Source: Aldrovandia affinis (Eukaryota; Chordata; Actinopteri; Notacanthiformes; Halosauridae). From it: a stretch of DNA of 64,000 nucleotides. The notes beneath the pieces are model-generated. The model worked only from the letters and a program-made list of their open reading frames with translations, searched no databases and had not been told where the DNA came from. The stretch lies in NCBI GenBank assembly GCA_029706075.1, contig JAINUG010000135.1, positions 385,001 through 449,000 of the forward strand, written 5' to 3'. Within the stretch, counting starts at the first letter, position 1; each line of letters opens with the position of its first letter. Below are positions 11,812-64,000 of this stretch, in pieces. The position numbers were made by a program, and so were the translations under genes.

Positions 11812-12307
11812 ATATACACTTATGTCATTTGGGGATTTCCCTAGAAATATACTTTTCATGACAAATTTCTTCAAATGCATTTATTTCTTCATATTAGGTC
11901 ATTGCAGATGATTGTTCATCTATCCAAGCTGGAAAATACCTTCACTTCGGAGGTAAGGGTTACATCATTTGGTGATTTCCCATGAAGTAAGAGTTTTCAT
12001 GATAAATATTATCAAATGCATTTTTCCCCAAATGATTTCTTTGTATTAGGTCATTGCAGATGATTCTTCATCCATCTAAGCTGGAAAATTAGAAATGTAT
12101 AATTCATGATTATTCATTTCGGACGCAAGGCATACGTTATGTCATTTGGTGATTACCCATGAAATAGAATTTATGATAAATGTTATCAAATGCATTTTTT
12201 CCTATATATTTCTTTGTATTAGGTCATTGCAGATGATTCTTCATCTATCTAAGCTAGAAAATTAGACATTTAAAATTCATGATTTTTCACTTCGGAGGTG
12301 AGGTAAG
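11812..12307. repeat. Three tandem units of about 155-175 bp
   Basis: Each unit contains gtcatttgg..gatt, a catgataaat/tatcaaatgcattt block, ttaggtcattgcagatgatt, and a cattcggaggtaagg-like end. The ttaggtcattgcag words are at about 11895, 12049 and 12221. A fourth, partial unit in the same orientation lies at 8890-9030, beyond the P-like element. Confidence 0.7.
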
Positions 12308-12464
12308 TAAGGCCGAGTCTGGACATTAAATAATGTCCAGATAGTCAGTGTTTAGGTGAATTCTTCCCAGGCTTTACTGCTTGAATTATCATCTGGTTAT
12401 TGTTCACTTAATTATGCAATAACCTAACCATCTGCAAAGGCAGCATTGACCTTATACACTGTAG

Positions 12465-13722
12465 CAATATAGTCCATTCCAGGGAGAGCCAACATGGGTT
12501 TCTCAAAGGGTGGTCATGCCTAACAAACCTCCTGGACTTTTTTGAAGAGGCTACAAAGTGTGTTGACCTGAACCAGGCTTATGATATGATATATTATGGA
12601 CTTTCAGAAAGCATTTGACAAGGTACCACATGAGAGGCTCATTGCTAAAATGAATTCAGTAGGAATCACAGGAGTAGTGTCAGAGTGGGTTCATAATTGG
12701 CTGCAAGGGCTAATACAAAGAGTAACAGTAGGTGGGGCCGAATCTTACCTCAGTGCTGAGGGCAGTGGTGTCTCACAGGGATCGGTGCTGGGACCTCTGC
12801 TCTTCCTTATTTACATAAATGATCTTGATATGGACGTTAGTAGCAAAATAGTTACATTTACAGATGATACTAAACTTGGGGGTTTGGCAAACAGTTTGGA
12901 ATCGACTAAAGTAATCCAAGATGATTTAAACAAAATCCAAGAATGGGCAGATACATGGCAGATGACATTCAATATTGCTAAATGTAAAGTTATGCATGTG
13001 GGAAATAAAAACATTAGACAGGAGCATTTTATGGGAGGAGAAAAGTTAGTAGGTGTTCAATTTGAAAAAGACTTTGGCTTTGATCAACTACAATTCCTGC
13101 ATCAAAACAGTGTGCTAAAGAAGTGTGCTACAGCAGTGAAAAAAGCCAACAGGATGCTGGGATACATAGCAAAGAGTATTGAGTATAAATCAAAGGAAGT
13201 TATATTAATGTTATATAATGCCTTTTTCAGACCTCACTTAGAGTACTGTTTGCAGTTCTGGGCACCGCACTACAAGAAAGATATAGAAGCACTTGAAAAA
13301 GTTAAAAGAAGGGCAACTAAACTGATACCTGGTATGAAAGGGAAAAGTTATGATAGACTTAAGGCACTCAATCTATTTAAGCTTAGCAAACGGAGACTTA
13401 GGGGGGATTTGATTGAGGTTTTAACAAAGGAATTAACAAAGTGAACTACCAAAGATTTTTTAAGATAAGCGAGGTCAGCAGAACAAGAGGCCACAGGTGG
13501 AAATTAGTTAAAGGCTAATTCCACACAGATATTAGGAAGTTTTTCTTTACACAGAGTTGTCAATGCCTGGAACAGCTTGCCAGGTTGGGTAGTAGAGGCA
13601 GAAACACTTGGGCTATTCAATTCTAGGCTAGATGCAGTACTAGATACTCTTTAGATTAGGACATGACGAGCCTAGATGGGCCGAACGGCCCGTTCTCGTC
13701 ATTATTTATATGTTCTTATAAC
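12465..13722 (+). mobile_element. 5'-truncated CR1-like LINE (reverse transcriptase to 3' end)
   Basis: The frame from about 12470 begins SRESQHGFLKGWSCLTNLLD and, from 12596, continues as a reverse transcriptase: FQKAFDKVPHERL, GSVLGPLLFLIYINDLD, a TFTDDTKLGG version of the YADD active site (Y replaced by F and A by T), then the CR1-type C-terminal motifs FWAPHYKKDIEALEKVKRRA and KRRLRGDLIEV. The 3' part decays into the usual non-coding end with gccgaacggcccgttctcgt and a short tatgttcttat tail. The endonuclease and first half of ORF2 are absent, as in most CR1 copies. It lies just downstream of the med12 3' end, on the opposite strand. Confidence 0.85.
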
Positions 13723-14361
13723 ATCTTTCAATAGTTGGGTGATTTAAGTTGACATTGTTTTTATTGGGGAGCAAATACAGCACCTTCTGGGCTTTTAAAT
13801 AAGAAAAAAAAAAAATGGTTGAGTTTGTGAATGAAGTTGCAAACTTTGCAATGAGAGCACAAGGGCTAAACAACTGACATGATTTTTTTAATGAGAAATA
13901 CACAAAACCAAAAAAAAATGTACAAGTTGAAATAAAATAAAATTTAAAAAATTGCATTATTATAATTTCTTGGACTTCTTTTTTTTTTTTTTATACATAA
14001 ACTCTTCCATTATTCTCCATGATCACTATGTTCACAGCAAGATCCCCTTCGGTTGGACTTCAGAATTAGAGTTATTAGTTGGATTCAGAGTCAGCAGGAT
14101 TTGGGCGACATAAGCAGGTCGAACGGTCTGTCACTGTCTACATGTATGATGTGGGTGGAGTTGGAGTCCTCTGGGCCAGTGGCAAAAACAGGCCCCTCCC
14201 CCAGCGCCAACCCGCGGTGGCAGAAGTGGTGGTGCAGGTGCTGCCCTGAGGGGTCCCCCCCAACCCCCATGACACAGAGCTCGTCTATTCGTGGGCTTAG
14301 AAGGCGCCCAAGCACAAGGTCTCTCACGCACACACGCACACACACATATACACAAACACAC
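13723..14361 (-). other. Probable med12 3' UTR and downstream flank
   Basis: This is the sequence between the med12 stop codon and the CR1-like LINE. It holds a T/A-rich run (about 13979-13993) and CA-rich strings near the stop. A minus-strand AATAAA at 13760-13765 is the most plausible polyadenylation signal. No other gene is seen. Confidence 0.4.
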
Positions 14362-50016
<35,655 letters not shown>

Positions 50017-50170
50017 CCCAGCGGCATCACAGCAAAGGCTTTCCCCTTTCCGCTCGAGACTCGGAAGCCGGAAGGCAGCAGGACACCAAAGCGTACAGAG
50101 AAGGCAGAAACCTATCGCTTGAGATATCGCTATTGTTTAGAGTTCCGAATGCAGAAATGAAGTTCCGGTT
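50017..50170 (-). promoter_or_regulatory. med12: Probable med12 5' UTR and TATA-less promoter
   Basis: Upstream of the start codon the DNA is GC-richer than its surroundings and lacks a TATA box. Two overlapping ETS-type motifs lie at about 50062-50074 (cggaagccggaag on the plus strand), and another TTCCGG at about 50163. Such ETS clusters are common in promoters of broadly expressed genes. The transcription start itself is not visible. Confidence 0.4.
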
Positions 50171-50420
50171 ATAATTTTGATCCGATTTCCTCTGTTCTTA
50201 CTATTTTATATAATTATATATTGTATTGCTTTTAGTCGTGTTTAGTCTTGCTTTCTATTTGCTGTTTTTTATTTCCTTTATTTTCCAAACATTTGTATTT
50301 ATTGTTCTTTTCACATTTACTTTAATTATTGAGTTTTTCCCCTTTAGCGCTAAATTGTAAAGCATTTTCAGCTGCAATACATGTATGAAAGGTGATTTAT
50401 CATAGTATAAAGTATAACGT
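50171..50420. repeat. Retroelement-like 3' tail fragment
   Basis: The string gtaaagcattttcagctgca followed by gtatgaaaggtg at about 50358-50395 resembles the 3' end of a dispersed fish retroelement that I recognise only from memory. The rest is T-rich. No coding sequence. Confidence 0.3.
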
Positions 50421-53400
50421 ATGTTAATATATTATTAGTAGTTGTTTACAAATAATGAGTTCCGGTTTCCCTTTCGCAGCCGATGACGAAGTCGTCAATG
50501 TAAACTACATAGAACCTTATATCTCGTGACTAGAGAGAATCTTTAGGGAAAACTACCCCATAATCCTCCACGCCGTTTGTTTTGAATTTGTTGCACGGTG
50601 CAGACTGTCTGGCTCAGCTGTTATTTCAGATACTTTCAGATAACCAAACCTACTTAGCAAACGTAAATTTCATGGAATACTGTAGATAACATTCAGACAT
50701 CAACAACAAGAAAAATAATCAGAAATCAGTGTTCAGTAACATTTCTCCCTTTCTGACTCATTTGTCATACTGAAATTAGTCAATTAATTCAGATTACAAA
50801 TATTACTATGGTATATATTCCGACAATAATGTCTGACGTGCACTAAATCTCAAATTAATAATAAATAAAGTATTTTTGGGGCAAATGAACGAATTCGTTG
50901 TGTTTAAACCATAAATAGAATATAATCGAATGATATATTCTATTTATGGCTTAAATATAATATTCCGAAAGGGATATTTGTCCCACGTCTTAATTTATTT
51001 ACCATTAGATAAACCCAATGCGTTTCAAAGAGGAACTAATGATAAACCTACTTACAAAAAACTAATGTATAAAGTATGAAACCTGATATCTGTACGGTGT
51101 GTGTATGCTTAATGTTTATTTCACAATAAGTTAAAGAACAGCCATCAGGGCTTTATTAAACAACAAACATTTTATAGGAATTGTGTAATAGAATAGGTTT
51201 AATTTAAATCATGGAAGCACAAATGGATTTGAAATAACAAACTGACTAATGTACCACTTGTCGCTCATTAATCTGTGACTAATAATAAAAACAATGAGAA
51301 AGCCATAACTATTCTTTCAATATCATCCACAGATAAAGTGTGCACTTTTACATGGGACAATCAGACACTATCCAGTAGCAAAAGAGATAGCTACCCAGGT
51401 TTTCGTCACTTCACTGTAGTTCATTGGATGGGAACACACAACACCTGCTGTGGGTTTTACCTAGCTACTGTTTGAAAGGAATTCTTTAAAATGTGTCATT
51501 TCTCAAGAACCAGGAGCAGCATCAGCTATTTTAATGTATCCCCTTAATGCTCATTTGCCTAATTTAGGACTAAAACATTTGCATTCAGGCCTGCTGTTCA
51601 TTTTTGATTCAAGATACACTTTTAACAAATGTTTTGTGATAAAAACTACATTTCCACTATACTATGTTGCAAAATATATATAGCAAATACCGTTTTGCCT
51701 ATCCCAGGTTATCAAGCCTATTTTCATCTCTAAAGCTGCTGGGAGAATGTGATTGACAAGCCTGTGGTTCCAGCTGTTTTCTATCCACCAGAGGGCACTC
51801 TTCCAAAAGCAGCAGGGAGATTGACTCCACACCTCAAGACCTGTTTCAAGCTGTTTAGCTGCAGCACAGACATATTTAATTAGCACCTCAATTGTACGGC
51901 GAGTCCTTATTCATCAGTCAAGGTTTTGTGTCAAAGAATAAATGCAAATGAAGGTTACGACAGTGAAATTGTACAAGCTTTAGTTTTTTATTGTACCTAA
52001 ATCCGGGTGATATGGCTGAGATAGAACAAAGAACATGTACCAATTAAAATAATATCAGTTGAAGAAGGTAATGCAGGCATTCTGTATAAAAAGACTTTTA
52101 TTGATAAAGCATAACTATGACAATTAATTTATGCCCATAATACAAAGGCTTTCATAGAATAATTGTAATCCTACCCCCCCGCCCCAAGTCTTTCAACAAG
52201 GCCATCTCTGAGACAGATCTGTGCAAAATAATAAACACACACACACGCACGCACGCACACATGCATACACTCATTGCTCAGTATATATATATTGATCAGT
52301 ATATCATATGATCTTAAATCAGCTGAGATACGGATACTGTTCTCCTCATACCAGCTTTGCCCTGTTTATCATTTACAGAGCGCCACACTTTAAATTTGTG
52401 CAAATATTTCCCTGAAAATGTATTGCATAGAAGAAAGGATACATAGACTTGTGGGATACGAGCTACATTGGATCGTGCAGGTCTCGAACTAAGGCTATGG
52501 AATTGCACAGTGCTCTTGTGCAGTGCAAATAAATAAACATTGCCAACAACGATGGTTATCAATATCACCCTACAGGCTGTCACATCTTTGTATCTCTAGC
52601 TAACAAGCATTTCCTGTCAGGATGAGTTTTTCGTCCGTCAGAATTACCCCTGCGTTCCCTTGAGAATGCGGGGTCGTGATTCTGTCAGGATTTCTACTCA
52701 TTTATACACACAGCATTTGAGAATAACCTTGTTCACCTTGGCTCAGACTCTAGGATTGACTCGTGTTAAAGAGAATGAGTGGGCCGAGTCTGGATTTCAA
52801 ATCGAAGGGAGCAATATCCAAAGTCAAGCTCGGTCTGGACCAAGTCTATTGCTGGAGGGGAGAGAAATCTCCCTAGAGTTGTGCCTGATATGGATTATAC
52901 AGATGCAATTCCCCAAAAATGACTACTTTTGATTCAGCCCAATATAAATAGCACAAAATATAGGTCACTGCAGCAGAAAATATTCTCTCCTCATTTATAA
53001 GGCATATACGTCTTTGACTACAGATCAGATTTCTTTACCAGAATAATGATAAGAGAACTTCAGACACACAGGCTCGTGAAGACGTAATTATAATTAGGTT
53101 TACATTATTCTACCATGAGCCTTGAAAGCCCCCTCAGTATACTTACCACAAATTACATTTTTGTGGGCATCAATCAAAGAGTTGGCTTTTACAGTGCGTA
53201 GGTGATACCTTAAACATTATGTCTAAAGTCTGTGATTGGAAAGTGCTTGATTTCAGTAGAACAGCTTCACTGGTGTTATATCAAAGTTGATCATTTGGCT
53301 GGTTCATTTAAAGTCTTTGGTCTCTCGTTGCATATTTACTTTCAACAAAAGATAAATTAATGTTTACTGGCTTCTGAAGTCTAACATCAGCCAAACAGCA

Positions 53401-53979
53401 ATGAGCTCCATTGCTGTCTGGTCAGAGAGAAAAAATGATCAGCAACAACAATGTTCAAATGCCACTGATAACATGTGGAAATAAAGTCCCCTATGATCAT
53501 AGGTTAATAAACGAATTGCACAAAACAGACCCCATTGGGAGTCAACGCAGCATCACAAACTTTCCAGAGGCAGTAGAAAGGAACAGGAATTTACTGCCAA
53601 TCCTGTACTTCAGTGGGTCTCTGGAGGAATCTCAGTAATTGCTCTGCTTCACAAACACTCGAAGGCCTGTTCCTATGGCATCTTCCCACAGAGAAATCCA
53701 GCAACAGAGCAACAAGGGCCAGTGAGGTGGGGGGCTCAATGGCTTTTAAATTGGTTCCAAGGTCCTGTCGTGTCCTCTGGAACGCAGTCATTGGTATTAC
53801 AGGTGATTTTACGCTCTCAAACGACTACCTAAACAGCATTGATATGGACCTTTATTCTGGAAAGAACACTTAATGTCTGTTCCAGGAAATGGTCCACAAA
53901 TAAAGAGGCCCTCTGCCGTTTTGGTCCTGGGCGATGTGGGCGTGGGGCATGGGTGGCCCTGACTCCTCTGTCCCCTCCT
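50421..53979. other. Intergenic DNA between med12 and the ABCC gene
   Basis: AT-rich DNA with a short CA/CG repeat near 52235-52265 and (AT)n near 52284. The part next to 53980 should be the 3' UTR of the ABCC gene. A minus-strand AATAAA (plus TTTATT at about 53849-53854) lies about 125 bp past its stop and could be the polyadenylation signal. No other gene is supported. Confidence 0.45.
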
Positions 53980-63934
<9,955 letters not shown>

Positions 63935-64000
63935 CTGCCAGACAGACACACAGACACAGTGCCATCAGACAGCCGTACGGGTGAAATGCTGCCAGACACA

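Noticed and set aside
12596-13444. 282-residue reverse-transcriptase frame as a host gene
   Set aside because: It is the ORF2 remnant of a CR1-like LINE with the usual 3' end and no endonuclease; not a domesticated gene on present evidence.
53613-53873. Open frame in the probable ABCC 3' UTR region
   Set aside because: No recognisable motif and no splice or start context; expected by chance.

Overview
The window is vertebrate nuclear DNA, most likely from a ray-finned (teleost) fish. Reasons: two many-exon vertebrate genes with GT-AG introns, a nuclear tRNA gene, tRNA-derived SINEs whose tails match the L2-type 3' end found in fish SINEs, CR1-like LINE pieces, Tc1-like and hAT-like DNA elements, and many CA, GA and GTCT microsatellites. 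The L2-tailed SINEs together with CR1 copies would suit an early-branching teleost, but the species cannot be named from this alone. No retrovirus, LTR element, Polinton or CRISPR array was seen.

Layout. 1-8400 has no gene I can support. It holds one small inverted-repeat element (811-1066), a palindromic MITE (2854-2999), simple repeats and a possible minus-strand 5' non-coding exon at about 7379-7475. A tRNA-Glu(TTC) gene lies at 8423-8494 (-). From about 8890 to 12307 there is a short tandem array interrupted by a decayed P-element/THAP9-like DNA transposon (about 9035-11805) that still shows a split THAP domain and a coiled coil. A 5'-truncated CR1-like LINE follows (12465-13722).

14362-50016 (-) is the whole coding region of med12, the Mediator kinase-module subunit. 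I resolved 44 coding exons by translation, splice signals and phase, totalling 6581 bp, against about 2177 aa for the human protein. The exons are intact except for one apparent one-base shortfall in exon 40. Two introns use GC donors. Introns are loaded with SINEs (four families), CR1 fragments, Tc1/hAT remnants, minisatellites and a 694-bp polypurine tract.

53980 to beyond the right edge (-) is the 3' part of an ABCC transporter closest to ABCC5/MRP5. Eleven exons cover part of the second membrane domain and the whole second nucleotide-binding domain. The 4 kb between it and med12 holds the med12 promoter and no other supportable gene.

The two genes are in the same orientation but unrelated in function: MED12 is a nuclear transcription co-regulator that activates CDK8/cyclin C, and the ABCC protein is a membrane organic-anion/cyclic-nucleotide exporter. 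The main points of interest are the P-element relic, a SINE whose head seems to abut (and may form) a GC splice donor in med12, the exon 40 frame anomaly, microsatellites acting as acceptor pyrimidine tracts, and a four-copy SINE family with a tRNA-Glu-like head.
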